DNA of 64,000 bases from CAZOWL01 sp964583605. Its GTDB lineage: Bacteria > Pseudomonadota > Gammaproteobacteria > Chromatiales > Chromatiaceae. The position numbers and the translations under genes are program-made. Within the stretch, counting starts at the first letter, position 1. Every line of letters begins with the position of its first letter. Of this stretch, positions 17,567 to 26,611 are shown piece after piece. The notes below the pieces were generated by a model. The model was not told the DNA's origin and did no database searches. It saw only the letters and a list, made by a program, of their open reading frames with translations. The DNA is taken from NCBI GenBank assembly GCA_964583605.1, contig CAZOWL010000004.1:1-64000 (forward strand). The letters run 5' to 3'.

Positions 17567-18964
17567 TCAGCCGCGGGCAGACCCGGCGACATGGGCGAGG
17601 AAGCGATCGGTCCAACGGGTCCCGCCGACACCACGTAAGTGGCTGTAGCATGCCAGGAGGCGCTTGTAGACGATGCCGTCACGACGGCCATCGATACCGG
17701 CCCCACGCAATACCTCGTAAGCGTATGTCCACTGGGGGTCTGGCTCGGCGATCGCCGAGTGATGGAATTCGTGGGCTCGCACCTCTCCGGGCCCACCTGC
17801 GGCAGGCGACGGCCACGGGAAGGCCGGGGTCTCGCGCAGGCGCACGTAGCCGCGACCCTGTGAACGGGAATGCATGACGACATTGGCGCCAATGACACCG
17901 CACATCTCGCGTCGCTCCCGCCCCCACACGATTTCCCGACAGAGGTACATCAGGCCACCGCACTCGGCATACACGGGGCGACCCTCACCGACGAAGCCAG
18001 CCACGGCCTCACGAATCGTTCGATTGGCCTCGAGCTCGGCCATGCGACACTCCGGGAAGCCACCGCCGATGAACAAGGCGTCGACCTCCGGCAAGGCCGG
18101 GTCGCGGACCGGACTGAAATCCACGAGCTCGGCGCCGGCCCACTCGAGCGCCATCAGGTCGTCCGGATAATAGAAGCCGAAGGCCTCGTCGCGGGCCAGC
18201 CCGATGCGTAGTCCGGCATAGGGGTGGTGACCGGGCCTCAAGCCCCAGGCGGCCGGCCCGGCGGTCGACGCCGGCGGCGCGAGGGCTTCGGCAGCGTGCG
18301 CAAGGATCCGATCGACGTCGATCTGATCGGCGACCAGGGCGCGAATGGCCTCGATCTGGCGATCGGCCTCGGCCACCTCGTTGCAAGGCATCAGGCCCAG
18401 ATGACGCTCGGTGATGGCCACCGCGCTGTCGCGCTCGATGACGCCGAGCACGGGCAGGTTCGTGTAGTGCTCGATCGCCCGCCGCAGGTTGCTCGCATGG
18501 CGTGCCCCACCGACCTTGTTCAGCACCAGCCCGGCGATGGACAGCTCCGGATCGAAGGATTGGTAGCCGAGCAGCAGCGGCACGATACCCCGGGCCATGC
18601 CTTGGCAGTCGATGACGAGCACGACCGGCGCGCCCAGCCACTTGGCCATCTCGGCGTTGCTCGTCGAGCCGCGGATGTCGATGTCGTCGAAGAGCCCGAC
18701 ATTGCCCTCGATGAGACCGATATCGGCGGAGCCCAGCTGGCGCGAGAAGAGTGCGCGGATCTCCTCGCGCGCCATCGTGTGGAAATCCAGGTTGAAGCAG
18801 GTCCGGCCCGCCGCCTGGCCGAGCCACAAGGGATCGATGTAGTCGGGGCCCTTCTTGAAGGGCTGCACCGAGAGGCCACGCCGGCGAAGCTCTCGGCCGA
18901 GACCAATCGACAAGGTCGTCTTGCCGGAGGATTTGTGCGTGGCCGAGATGTAGAAATGGGCCAT
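17567..18964 (-). CDS. dsrN: DsrN, siroheme amidase (cobyrinate a,c-diamide synthase family)
   Basis: 465-residue glutamine amidotransferase similar to CbiA/CobB. The N-terminal ATP-binding domain begins AHFYISATHKSSGKTTLSIG and continues with FKKGPDYIDPLWL. The C-terminal class-I-like glutaminase part has VYAECGGLMYLC with the nucleophile Cys and ends with an HFHS-like ARAHEFHHSAI segment. In sulfur oxidisers DsrN amidates siroheme to the siro(heme)amide used by DsrAB. It lies 70 bp after dsrP in the operon. Confidence 0.95.
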   Translation of the reverse strand: MAHFYISATHKSSGKTTLSIGLGRELRRRGLSVQPFKKGPDYIDPLWLGQAAGRTCFNLDFHTMAREEIRALFSRQLGSADIGLIEGNVGLFDDIDIRGSTSNAEMAKWLGAPVVLVIDCQGMARGIVPLLLGYQSFDPELSIAGLVLNKVGGARHASNLRRAIEHYTNLPVLGVIERDSAVAITERHLGLMPCNEVAEADRQIEAIRALVADQIDVDRILAHAAEALAPPASTAGPAAWGLRPGHHPYAGLRIGLARDEAFGFYYPDDLMALEWAGAELVDFSPVRDPALPEVDALFIGGGFPECRMAELEANRTIREAVAGFVGEGRPVYAECGGLMYLCREIVWGRERREMCGVIGANVVMHSRSQGRGYVRLRETPAFPWPSPAAGGPGEVRAHEFHHSAIAEPDPQWTYAYEVLRGAGIDGRRDGIVYKRLLACYSHLRGVGGTRWTDRFLAHVAGSARG

Positions 18965-19034
18965 ATCAGCACCACCCCGCGCACACAGGCGCCGACATGC
19001 GGACCCTGCTCACGCGCGCAGCCGCGAGCACCTA

Positions 19035-20270
19035 TCAGGCGGGCGCTGGTCGCGCCTTGCTATGCGGGTCGATCACGTCGTCCGCCAGGGACTCGGGCAG
19101 GAACTGCAGGACCCGCACGCCGACGGCGGTGATCAGCAAGGCCACTGCAACACCGCCGAGCCCGAGCAGTAGCTCAGGCATGCTTGGGCTGTAAGGGAGC
19201 GGACGACCCTGCACGGCGTCGACAAAGCCGGACTCCAGGATCGTGTGATCGGGAAAGATCGGCATCGGGTAGGCCTGGCCGCCGATGATGATCACGACCA
19301 GGGCCGAGAGGCCGCCGGCGATGACCATTGCACAGGCCCCGGCGATCCAACGGCGATCCTCGCCTAGCACCGGGTGATAGATGACCCCGAGCGGCAAGAT
19401 CCCACCGACCAGGATCCAACCGACCCAGAATGTCAGGGTGTAGGCGCCGCCGTCGCGCAAAACCCACGACACGATCCCATAGTGTTGGGCGCCGTAGAGC
19501 TTGGTGAGATAGTAGACGGCAGTAACCAGCAGGACAGCAGCAACGAATACGCCGAGCAGCCTCGCTAGCCTCACGAGCAGGAGATTACCCAACGGGCGCT
19601 GCTCCTCCTGGAAGGCAAACAGCAAGACCAGCATGAAGACCGCCAGGCCATAGGCAAACGACATGAGAACGAACAAGGGCGCGAGAATTGCGCTGTCGTA
19701 GGCCTCCCGGGCGACGAGGAAGCCGAAGATCGAGCCGGTGCCCATGGTCAGCGCCAAACGCCAGATCATTGCGAGGATGCCTACCGGCTTCGTGTACTTG
19801 TTGCCGGTGCGCTCGGCCATCGTCCAGAGATAGGCGATCACAATGGCCATGAAGCCGGTATACAAAAGGATGTTCCAGGCGAAGATCGACCGGAGGTTGT
19901 AGTGCGTCATCGCCACAAGGAGACGATCCGGACGACCGAGATCGAGGACGAGCACGAGCAGGCCACCCATTAAGAGGGCCACGGCCAACAGACCGGACAA
20001 GCGCCCAAGAGGCTTGTAAGGTGTCCGCCCGAATACCGAGCCGATGGTCGCGACGTTGAGTGCCCCAGAGGCCGCGACGATCAGAAAGACGGCGAAGATG
20101 TGCGGCGTGCCCCAGACGATCGCGTTCGTCATGCCGGTCACCCAGTGCCCGGTGTGCTCCAGATAGAGTACCGAGGCCGCGCCGATCCCGATAACGACGA
20201 GCAGGGTGGCGAGCAGGCCCCAATAGCGGCCCGGATCGATACGCCACTCGCGATAGATGATGCGCTTCAT
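19035..20270 (-). CDS. dsrP: DsrP, NrfD-like integral membrane subunit
   Basis: 411-residue membrane protein of the NrfD/PsrC family with about ten predicted hydrophobic segments (for example LLATLLVVIGIGAASVLYL near the N terminus and VALLITAVGVRVLQFL near the C terminus). In the DsrMKJOP complex it exchanges electrons with the quinone pool through DsrO. AGAGG lies five bases before the ATG at 20270. The gap of 210 bp to dsrO is unusually wide for this operon because a copy of the dispersed repeat sits there. Confidence 0.95.
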   Translation of the reverse strand: MKRIIYREWRIDPGRYWGLLATLLVVIGIGAASVLYLEHTGHWVTGMTNAIVWGTPHIFAVFLIVAASGALNVATIGSVFGRTPYKPLGRLSGLLAVALLMGGLLVLVLDLGRPDRLLVAMTHYNLRSIFAWNILLYTGFMAIVIAYLWTMAERTGNKYTKPVGILAMIWRLALTMGTGSIFGFLVAREAYDSAILAPLFVLMSFAYGLAVFMLVLLFAFQEEQRPLGNLLLVRLARLLGVFVAAVLLVTAVYYLTKLYGAQHYGIVSWVLRDGGAYTLTFWVGWILVGGILPLGVIYHPVLGEDRRWIAGACAMVIAGGLSALVVIIIGGQAYPMPIFPDHTILESGFVDAVQGRPLPYSPSMPELLLGLGGVAVALLITAVGVRVLQFLPESLADDVIDPHSKARPAPA

Positions 20271-20414
20271 CAGTACCTCTTCTCTTGCGGCGATCCAGGC
20301 GATCGCTGGAAACTCGCATACCAGATGGCGAAGGACCCGTATCTGCCTCCAAAGCTCGGCGACAGCAGCGTAGCAGGCGATGCGACGGTGGCCAGGTCGC
20401 AGAAAGACGACACT

Positions 20415-20484
20415 GGTGAGGGAACGATCAGGGGCGGCAACATTTCATCGTCCGGGGTGACTCGCCTCGCCCCATGATCGTTAG
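20415..20484 (-). repeat. Truncated copy of the dispersed palindromic repeat (copy A)
   Basis: Half-length copy, minus orientation, with the ends TAACGATCATGGGGCGAGGCGAG and CTGATCGTTCCCTCAC recognisable on the minus strand. It lacks the right-hand part with the CCAACCCTCTCCCAGAGG block and the CATAGTAAG tail. It lies inside the dsr operon between dsrO and dsrP and overlaps the dsrO stop codon (TAA). Confidence 0.85.
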
Positions 20485-21260
20485 ATGCCCGCATAGCGCA
20501 CACCGGTGTTCAGGCGCAGGTCCTCGCGGATCTGTCGGCTCGGCTGAGCGCGCAGGGCCTGATTCAGGGGACTCTCCGGGTCCTTGAGATCCCCGAACAC
20601 GATCGCGCCGTAGCCGTCTGATGCGCACGCATCGCTACAGGCCGTCGAGATGTCGCCGTGGTCCAGGCGGTGCGCGCAAAGATTGCAGCTCTCGACACAG
20701 CCCTTCCCACGCGGCGCCCGCGTCAACTTGTCTTCGACGATCTCGTGGATAAAGGACCGCGCCTTGTAGGGGCAAGCCATCATGCAGTAGCGGCAGCCGA
20801 TACAGGTGTGCCGGTCGACCATGACGATGCCGTCGGCGCGCTTGAACGAGGCCCCGGTCGGGCAGACGTCCACGCAGGGCGGATGTTCGCAATGCTGGCA
20901 GAAGAGCGGCAGATTGACGATCCGCCCGGTCAGGTTATCCTGAAGCTTCACCTTGCGGATCCACACGGCGCGCTGCTGATCCCACTTCTCCTCGTCCTGT
21001 CCCTTGGGCTTCGTCTGCAGCGTCAGGCCGTTCTCTCGGTCGCAGGCGACCACGCAGGCGATGCACCCCTCGGCACACTTCGCTGTATCGATCAGCATGC
21101 CCCAGCGCACGTCGCTCGTGACCGGCTCGGCGCGCGGCACGGCGCTCGCGATCGAGTGCAGAAAGACCCCTGGGGCGACGACCGCCGTCGTCACGCCGGC
21201 TGCGCGGCCCAAGAAGCGGCGACGACCCTCGTCGACCATCTCATGCTCATCGTTCATCAT
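20481..21260 (-). CDS. dsrO: DsrO, periplasmic iron-sulfur protein with Tat signal
   Basis: 259-residue ferredoxin-type electron carrier exported by the Tat system (GRRRFLGRAAGVTTAVVA near residues 12-29). It has several 4Fe-4S motifs: CAEGCIACVVACDRE, CQHCEHPPCVDVCPTGA, CIGCRYCMMACPYKAR and CVESCNLCAHR. It links the triheme DsrJ to the membrane subunit DsrP. Two ATGs in tandem at 21260 and 21257 are both possible. The stop codon TAA coincides with the edge of repeat copy A. Confidence 0.95.
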   Translation of the reverse strand: MMNDEHEMVDEGRRRFLGRAAGVTTAVVAPGVFLHSIASAVPRAEPVTSDVRWGMLIDTAKCAEGCIACVVACDRENGLTLQTKPKGQDEEKWDQQRAVWIRKVKLQDNLTGRIVNLPLFCQHCEHPPCVDVCPTGASFKRADGIVMVDRHTCIGCRYCMMACPYKARSFIHEIVEDKLTRAPRGKGCVESCNLCAHRLDHGDISTACSDACASDGYGAIVFGDLKDPESPLNQALRAQPSRQIREDLRLNTGVRYAGI

Positions 21261-21275
21261 TCATCGCCTTCGTAA

Positions 21276-21716
21276 CTACTTGCTCGGGCGCGACTCCCGG
21301 TGTGGCGACCCAGCGCCGGCCGCCTCGGCCAGATTGTCGGCCGGCACGGTCGCGTGACAGTCGAAGCAATCCAGCGTGACCGCAGCATGCGCATGACATG
21401 TCTGACAGAACTGTCCCTCGGCGACCACCGGGATCGGCTCTGGGCCGCCCTGGTAGCTCACATGGCAGCTGATGCAGCCAGCTAGGCTGTGCTTGGAGGA
21501 GCGGATACCCTGGTGCACCGTCCTGTCCCGCTGGTGGCGGATCAGCTCCATGTGGTTGCGACGCATGACGTCAGTGGGCTCCACGCACTGCTCCAGGCGG
21601 GCCGCGCGCGAGTCCGGGACGACGTAGCTCTTGGCCTGCGCCTCGAGACATGGGGCCAGCAGGGCCCCGACAATCGCGAGGGCAATCAGCCGGCCTCGTA
21701 CTGCGGCATCAGCCAT
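21276..21716 (-). CDS. dsrJ: DsrJ, periplasmic triheme cytochrome c
   Basis: 146 residues with an uncleaved-type N-terminal hydrophobic segment (RLIALAIVGALLAP) and three CxxCH heme sites: CISCH, CQTCH and CFDCH. A cysteine in RLEQCVEP (residue 44) is placed like the unusual heme-ligand Cys known for DsrJ. The ATG at 21716 has GGAGG six bases upstream, preferred over an in-frame TTG four codons earlier. It follows dsrL by 17 bp. Confidence 0.96.
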   Translation of the reverse strand: MADAAVRGRLIALAIVGALLAPCLEAQAKSYVVPDSRAARLEQCVEPTDVMRRNHMELIRHQRDRTVHQGIRSSKHSLAGCISCHVSYQGGPEPIPVVAEGQFCQTCHAHAAVTLDCFDCHATVPADNLAEAAGAGSPHRESRPSK

Positions 21717-21733
21717 CGACGCCTCCAAGAGGA

Positions 21734-23695
21734 TTACTCACCCAGCCCCATCTTGATGTAGCCGGTCGGACACACATCGGCGCAGATGTGACAGCCGATG
21801 CACTTGGCGTAATCAGTATCCACATAGCGCCCGGTCGTGCGCCGATCCTTTTGGACGCGGAAGACGGCCGTCTGGGGACAAAAGATCACACAGTTATCGC
21901 ATTCGAAGCACATGCCGCAGCTCATGCAGCGTTTGGCCTCGTCGATCGCCTCGGCCTCCGTCAGGCCGATCACCCGCTCCTTGAAGTGCCCAAGCACCTC
22001 CTCAGCGCTCGGCACCTCCTCCTTGCGCAGATTGCGGGCATGGAAATTGAAGTGGCCAAGGAAGAGCTCGTCATGCGGGATGACCTCGGCGGCTGAGCGA
22101 TCCTCGTAGTTGTGGATCGCCCAGTTCCCGGCCGCGGTGCCGCGCAGGTCGCCGAGGTCCTCGGCACGGAACCGGTCCGGCGCCAGCTCGGCCTCGGTCA
22201 TCTTCTCGAGGAGATCGAAGTGATGAACGTCGACCTTCGGCCGGCGCTTGTGCTCGGCCTGCTTGAGGTACTCATCGATCGACTCGACCGCGATCCAGGC
22301 CTGCCCGATCGCCGTGGTCAGCAGGTGCGGACGGATGATGTCGCCGGCGACGAAGTGCCCTGGACGGTCGGGCACCTGGTAGAACTTGTCGGCGTTGATC
22401 AGTCCCCGGCCATTGTCGAGATCCTCCAGGCCGGTCAGATCTCCCCCTTGGCCGATCGCGGCGACGATCAGATCGGCCTCGAGCACGCGCTCGGTCCCGT
22501 CGACCGGCACCGGACGCCCGTCGACCATCTGACAGTCAGCGACCTTGAGCCCGGTCGCGCGACCGTTCTCATCTCGCAGGAGAGCGACAGGCATGACCCC
22601 GTCAAGGATCGTCACACCCTCCTGCAGCGCATCGGAGACCTCATGCTCGGCCGCGGTCATCTTCTCGCGCGGGAAGAGCGAGGTCAGCGTCACCTGCGCC
22701 CCCTCGGCGGCCGCCGTCACCGCTGCGTCGTGGGCGACGTAGCCGTCGCGGATGACGATCTCGGGCAGATCGGGCTTCCCGGTTTTACTGATGTGGCCGA
22801 GGCGACGTGCCACGGAGACAACGTCGATCGAGGTATCACCACCGCCGACACAGACGACCTTCCCGGCCGTCACCTTCATGCGGCCCTCGTTAAAGGCCTT
22901 CAGGAAGGCCACGCCGGAGACACAGTTCGGCGTCTCGTTCCAGCCTTCGACCGGCAGGCCACGGCCCGTCTGACAGCCGATCGCCCAAAGGATCGCATCA
23001 AACTCCTTCTCGAGGTCGGCGACCTGGACATCGACGCCCACACGGGTGTTGAAACGACATTCCACCTGGCCCATGTCCAGAATGCGCTGGATCTCGGCAT
23101 CGAGCTTGTCGCGCGGAACACGATAGCCTGGAATCCCATAGCGAAACATCCCGCCGAGCGCGTCGTTGGCCTCGAGGATGGTACAGCCATGCCCCAGGCG
23201 GCGCAGCTGATAGGCGGCGGCGAGACCGGCTGGGCCACCACCGATGATTGCGATGCGTCGGCCCGTATCAGCGCCTGGCTCGAAGCCATAGCCGTTGGTG
23301 ATCGCCGTGTCGCCGATGAATTGCTCAACGGCGTTGATGCCGACGTAGTCCTCGAGCTCGTTGCGATTGCAGCCGTCCTGGCACGGCGCCGGGCAGACAC
23401 GCCCCATCATCGATGGGAAGGGGTTGGCCTCAGTCGACCGGCGAAAGGCGTATTCTTGCCAGTCCATCCCGGCCGGCGGCTTCTCCTGCTGGCGGACGAT
23501 CGCGAGCCAACCCCGGATGTCTTCGCCTGACGGACAGCTTCCCTGGCACGGCGGTGTCTTGTGCACGTAAGTCGGACACTTGTGCGACGTATCTTGCACG
23601 AAGATCTTCTCCGTCAAGACGTCCCAATCGTTATCGCCATCGCGGAAGCGGCGCCAAGTCGGCTTTGTCTTCATCTCGTCAGCGGAGGTCGCCAT
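21734..23695 (-). CDS. dsrL: DsrL, NAD(P)H:acceptor oxidoreductase of the dsr system
   Basis: 653-residue iron-sulfur flavoprotein related to the small subunit of glutamate synthase. An N-terminal cysteine-rich cluster domain (PPCQGSCPSGEDI, VCPAPCQDGCNR) comes first, then the FAD-binding site RRIAIIGGGPAGLAAAYQLRRLGH, the NAD(P) site VVCVGGGDTSIDVVSVARRLG, and a C-terminal ferredoxin domain (CMSCGMCFECDNCVIFCP and CIGCHICADVCPTG). DsrL couples DsrAB to pyridine nucleotides in the oxidative direction and is required for sulfur oxidation in Allochromatium. Confidence 0.96.
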   Translation of the reverse strand: MATSADEMKTKPTWRRFRDGDNDWDVLTEKIFVQDTSHKCPTYVHKTPPCQGSCPSGEDIRGWLAIVRQQEKPPAGMDWQEYAFRRSTEANPFPSMMGRVCPAPCQDGCNRNELEDYVGINAVEQFIGDTAITNGYGFEPGADTGRRIAIIGGGPAGLAAAYQLRRLGHGCTILEANDALGGMFRYGIPGYRVPRDKLDAEIQRILDMGQVECRFNTRVGVDVQVADLEKEFDAILWAIGCQTGRGLPVEGWNETPNCVSGVAFLKAFNEGRMKVTAGKVVCVGGGDTSIDVVSVARRLGHISKTGKPDLPEIVIRDGYVAHDAAVTAAAEGAQVTLTSLFPREKMTAAEHEVSDALQEGVTILDGVMPVALLRDENGRATGLKVADCQMVDGRPVPVDGTERVLEADLIVAAIGQGGDLTGLEDLDNGRGLINADKFYQVPDRPGHFVAGDIIRPHLLTTAIGQAWIAVESIDEYLKQAEHKRRPKVDVHHFDLLEKMTEAELAPDRFRAEDLGDLRGTAAGNWAIHNYEDRSAAEVIPHDELFLGHFNFHARNLRKEEVPSAEEVLGHFKERVIGLTEAEAIDEAKRCMSCGMCFECDNCVIFCPQTAVFRVQKDRRTTGRYVDTDYAKCIGCHICADVCPTGYIKMGLGE

Positions 23696-23784
23696 CGATC
23701 ACTCTCCTTTCCAATTAAACGCTATCGTTTTCGTCATTGGCGCGACCGCTGCCGGTGTCGGTCGGCTGATTGGGTGGGCCGGCG

Positions 23785-25335
23785 TCAGGCGGCCTCTTCG
23801 GACATCGCCTCCTCATCCTGCTCCTCGCTCTCGTCGTTGTCGCCTCGGTCCGTCAAGACCAGCGCGTTGGAAACCAGCTGATGCAGACTGACGATCTGCT
23901 CCATCTCCATGCCGTAGTACGGCAGGACCTTTGTGAACTGGCTCTTGCAGATGGCGCAGATCGCGGCCATGTGCGTCACGCCCTTTTCCTTCATGACGTT
24001 GTTCAGGGCCTGCACGCGCGGCATCGCCCCCTTCACCCGTAGCTCCATCAGATCATCGGTCAGGAGCCCACCGCCTCCGCCGCAGCAGAAGGTGCGCTCC
24101 CGGATCGTCTCCTCCTCCATCTCGTAGAAGTGATTACAGGTAGCGCGGAGGATCGCGCGGGGGATCTCGAACTGCCCACCCGGCCGACCGCCCATGCGCG
24201 AGGCCCGCGAGACGTTGCAGGAGTCGTGATAGGTCAGGACCATGTCGTCATTCTGCGACTTGTCGAACCTGAGCTTGCCTTGCTGGATCAAGTCGTAGGT
24301 GAATTCGCAGATGTGCTGCGGGACCGGATAGCGCGGATCGAGGAAGTCCCAGGGTCCGGCCAGGGTGTTCAGGAAGCTGTAGGCGACGCGCCAGGCGTGC
24401 CCACACTCGCCGAAGACGATCCGCTTGACCTTCAGCGCGATAGCCGCCTCGCGAATGCGGCGCGCAACGCGGCGCATGTTCTCGTAGGAGCCGATGAACA
24501 TGCCGAAATTGGCCGCCTCGGAGGCGTAGGTGCTCAGCGTCCAGCTCACACCGGCCTCGTGCAAGACCTTGCCGTAGCCGATGAGGCCATCGACGTGCGG
24601 CTCGGCGAAGAAATCGGCCGACGGCGTGACGAGGAGGATCTCGGCACCCTCCTCGTCGATCGGGTAGCGCACCTTGATACCGGTCTCGTCGAAGACGTCC
24701 TCCTCGAGACCCTCGAGGGTATCGGCCAGCGCCGGCCCGGGTAGCCCGAGGTTGTTGCCGATCTTGTAGACCTTACCGATGATCTCGTTGCAGTACTTCT
24801 GACCGACACCGATGCTGTCCATGATCTCGCGGGCCGCCATCGAGATCTCGGCCGTATCGATCCCGTAAGGACAGAACACCGAGCAGCGCCGGCACTGCGA
24901 GCATTGATGGAAGTAGCTATACCATTCGTCGAGGACCTCCCGCGTGAAGTCGGAGGCACCGACCAGCTTCGGGAAAAAGCGCCCAGCGAGCGTGAAGTAG
25001 CGCCGGTAGACCTTGCGCATCAGGTTCTGACGGCCGACCGGCATATTGTTCGGGTCCTTGGTCCCGAGGTAGTAATGGCATTTATCGGTGCAGGACCCGC
25101 ACTGGACGCACGAGTCCAGATACACCCTCAACGAGCGGTACTTGCCTAGCAGATCCCCCATCTTGCCGATGGCCTTCGCCTGCCAATCCTCCACGAGCTC
25201 GCCTGGATAACCCAAAGGCTGCTGGAGCTCCTCCTTGGCCACGTAGGGCTTGCTGTGGGACATCACGCCCCTCTGCAGGGGGGGGATCTCGGCATACGGC
25301 TGGAGTACCGGGACTTCGAAATCGGCCTTGGCCAT
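23785..25335 (-). CDS. dsrK: DsrK, heterodisulfide-reductase-like catalytic subunit
   Basis: 516-residue cytoplasmic subunit of DsrMKJOP, related to HdrD. It has two 4Fe-4S motifs (CVQCGSCTDKCHYY and CSQCRRCSVFCPYG) and CCG-type cysteine regions (HDSCNVSRASR and FCCGGGGGLL) that hold the special cluster acting on DsrC trisulfide or disulfide. The ATG at 25335 with AGAGG upstream is preferred over the in-frame TTG two codons earlier. The C-terminal tail is unusually acidic (DRGDNDESEEQDEEAMSEE). Confidence 0.96.
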   Translation of the reverse strand: MAKADFEVPVLQPYAEIPPLQRGVMSHSKPYVAKEELQQPLGYPGELVEDWQAKAIGKMGDLLGKYRSLRVYLDSCVQCGSCTDKCHYYLGTKDPNNMPVGRQNLMRKVYRRYFTLAGRFFPKLVGASDFTREVLDEWYSYFHQCSQCRRCSVFCPYGIDTAEISMAAREIMDSIGVGQKYCNEIIGKVYKIGNNLGLPGPALADTLEGLEEDVFDETGIKVRYPIDEEGAEILLVTPSADFFAEPHVDGLIGYGKVLHEAGVSWTLSTYASEAANFGMFIGSYENMRRVARRIREAAIALKVKRIVFGECGHAWRVAYSFLNTLAGPWDFLDPRYPVPQHICEFTYDLIQQGKLRFDKSQNDDMVLTYHDSCNVSRASRMGGRPGGQFEIPRAILRATCNHFYEMEEETIRERTFCCGGGGGLLTDDLMELRVKGAMPRVQALNNVMKEKGVTHMAAICAICKSQFTKVLPYYGMEMEQIVSLHQLVSNALVLTDRGDNDESEEQDEEAMSEEAA

Positions 25336-25382
25336 AGTCAAACCTCTCTGGCGCGTCTCGCGTGTGCGGGCGACCGCCGGCG

Positions 25383-26114
25383 CTATTCGTGCTCCAGGCG
25401 CTCGGCCCAGGGGGCGAGGTGTCGCCGCTCGCGAGGATTGTCAACCTGATTGCGGGAGGGACTGAAGAACAGACCAGGCGCGTGAAGCAGCTTGCTGAAC
25501 GGGAAGATGATCATCAGGGCCGCGACCAGGAGCAGGTGCATCAACAGCAATGGATCCTGGGGCAGAGGATTGATCTTGAAGCTGTAGAGCCCGAGAAAGA
25601 AATTCTTGACCGCGACGATGTCGGTGTGCACGACATAGGTCATCGACAGGCCGCTGAGGCCGATCACAACCAGCAACGCGAGGATGAGATGGTCCGACGG
25701 TGAAGTGATATAGCGAACCCGGTCGACGAGGAATCGCCGTGCCCAGAGGCCCAATAGACCGACGACCATCGCGATGCCGCCGTAAATGCCGAACGGCTGG
25801 ATGAAGGCGACCGGCGCCCAGACCGGATCGATGATATAGCGTAGATGGCGCAATGTGACGAGGAACAGGCCGAAGTGAAAGATCCAGCCGAAGATCCAGA
25901 TCCACTTATTGCCTTTGAACAGGCTCTCGAAGAAGACGACTTCGCGCACCATCCTGAGAAACACGCCGCCAGAGGTGGTCGGCGCGGGCGTCGTCGGGAT
26001 CTTCAGCGGTGCCGGAGTGCGCGCGTACTGGACGACCTTGTTTATCAGACCAGCAAACAGCAAAACGACGGCGAAATAGAACAAGAAGGCGTAAAAGCCC
26101 GACACGAACGACAT
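25383..26114 (-). CDS. dsrM: DsrM, membrane cytochrome b subunit
   Basis: 243-residue integral membrane protein of the NarI-like family with about five to six spans and paired histidines (IFHFGLFLVTLRHLRY and LLLMHLLLVAALM) for heme b. It anchors DsrK and connects it to the quinone pool. It lies 47 bp before dsrK; 123 bp separate it from dsrC. Confidence 0.95.
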   Translation of the reverse strand: MSFVSGFYAFLFYFAVVLLFAGLINKVVQYARTPAPLKIPTTPAPTTSGGVFLRMVREVVFFESLFKGNKWIWIFGWIFHFGLFLVTLRHLRYIIDPVWAPVAFIQPFGIYGGIAMVVGLLGLWARRFLVDRVRYITSPSDHLILALLVVIGLSGLSMTYVVHTDIVAVKNFFLGLYSFKINPLPQDPLLLMHLLLVAALMIIFPFSKLLHAPGLFFSPSRNQVDNPRERRHLAPWAERLEHE

Positions 26115-26199
26115 GATCCCGCTACCTCAGTGGATCCGGAGAGCGGAGGGACGCATCGCGCCCCCCGTTGGCAACCACGCATTCCGTGTGATGCGACGA

Positions 26200-26220
26200 C
26201 CGTCAAGCCAGACGTGACGG
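26200..26220 (-). other. Short stem-loop between dsrC and dsrM
   Basis: On the minus strand CCGTCA pairs with TGACGG around a nine-base loop. It follows the stronger hairpin at the dsrC stop codon. No run of T follows, so it does not look like an intrinsic terminator. It could protect the dsrC 3' end or act as a processing site. Confidence 0.4.
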
Positions 26221-26226
26221 CCGGGC

Positions 26227-26247
26227 CTGCGTGTCTCCTACACGCAG
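26227..26247 (-). other. Perfect hairpin across the dsrC stop codon
   Basis: The sequence CTGCGTGT-AGGAG-ACACGCAG forms an eight-base-pair perfect stem with a five-base loop on the transcript. The left arm contains the codon TGC for the essential penultimate cysteine of DsrC and the first bases of the stop codon TAG. There is no T run, so this is more likely an mRNA stability or processing element than a terminator. Confidence 0.6.
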
Positions 26248-26570
26248 CCGGTCGGCTTGGGCAGGCCGGCATAGCGGCACGCCTGCTTCGCCGGCCCGTA
26301 AGGGAAAAGGCCATACAGATACTTGCTGTTACCCTTGTCCTTGCCCATCCTCTTGCCTACGGCCTTGGTCAGGACTCGGACCGCCGGGGCAATCTGGTAC
26401 TCCTCGTAGTACTCACGCAGAAAATTGATGATGTCCCAGTGCTCGTCGGTCAGGTCCAAGTCGTCCTCCTTTGACATCACGACGGCGACCTCGGGCTCCC
26501 ACTCATTGATGTTCGCGAGGTAACCCTCCTCGTCGGTCTCTAAGGTCTTGCCATTGACTTCGATCGGCAT
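26238..26570 (-). CDS. dsrC: DsrC, sulfur-carrier substrate protein
   Basis: 110-residue carrier that receives sulfur from DsrEFH and carries it as persulfide/trisulfide between DsrAB and DsrK. The family signature is complete: MPIEVNGKTLETDEEGYL, then LTDEHWDIINFLREYYEEY, and the flexible arm ending CRYAGLPKPTGCV with both redox cysteines (Cys98 and the penultimate Cys109, eleven apart). It follows dsrH by 41 bp. A cysteine-free paralogue is encoded at 33618-33956. Confidence 0.98.
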   Translation of the reverse strand: MPIEVNGKTLETDEEGYLANINEWEPEVAVVMSKEDDLDLTDEHWDIINFLREYYEEYQIAPAVRVLTKAVGKRMGKDKGNSKYLYGLFPYGPAKQACRYAGLPKPTGCV

Positions 26571-26611
26571 AACGAAATTCCTCGTAGCGTTGAATCAGCG
26601 TTCGAAATGCG

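Noticed and set aside
22112..23530. Long open frame on the plus strand opposite dsrL (472 codons)
   Set aside because: dsrL on the other strand has a full set of motifs. The plus frame is Arg/Asp/His-rich and shows no motif; it is a shadow of high-GC codon use.
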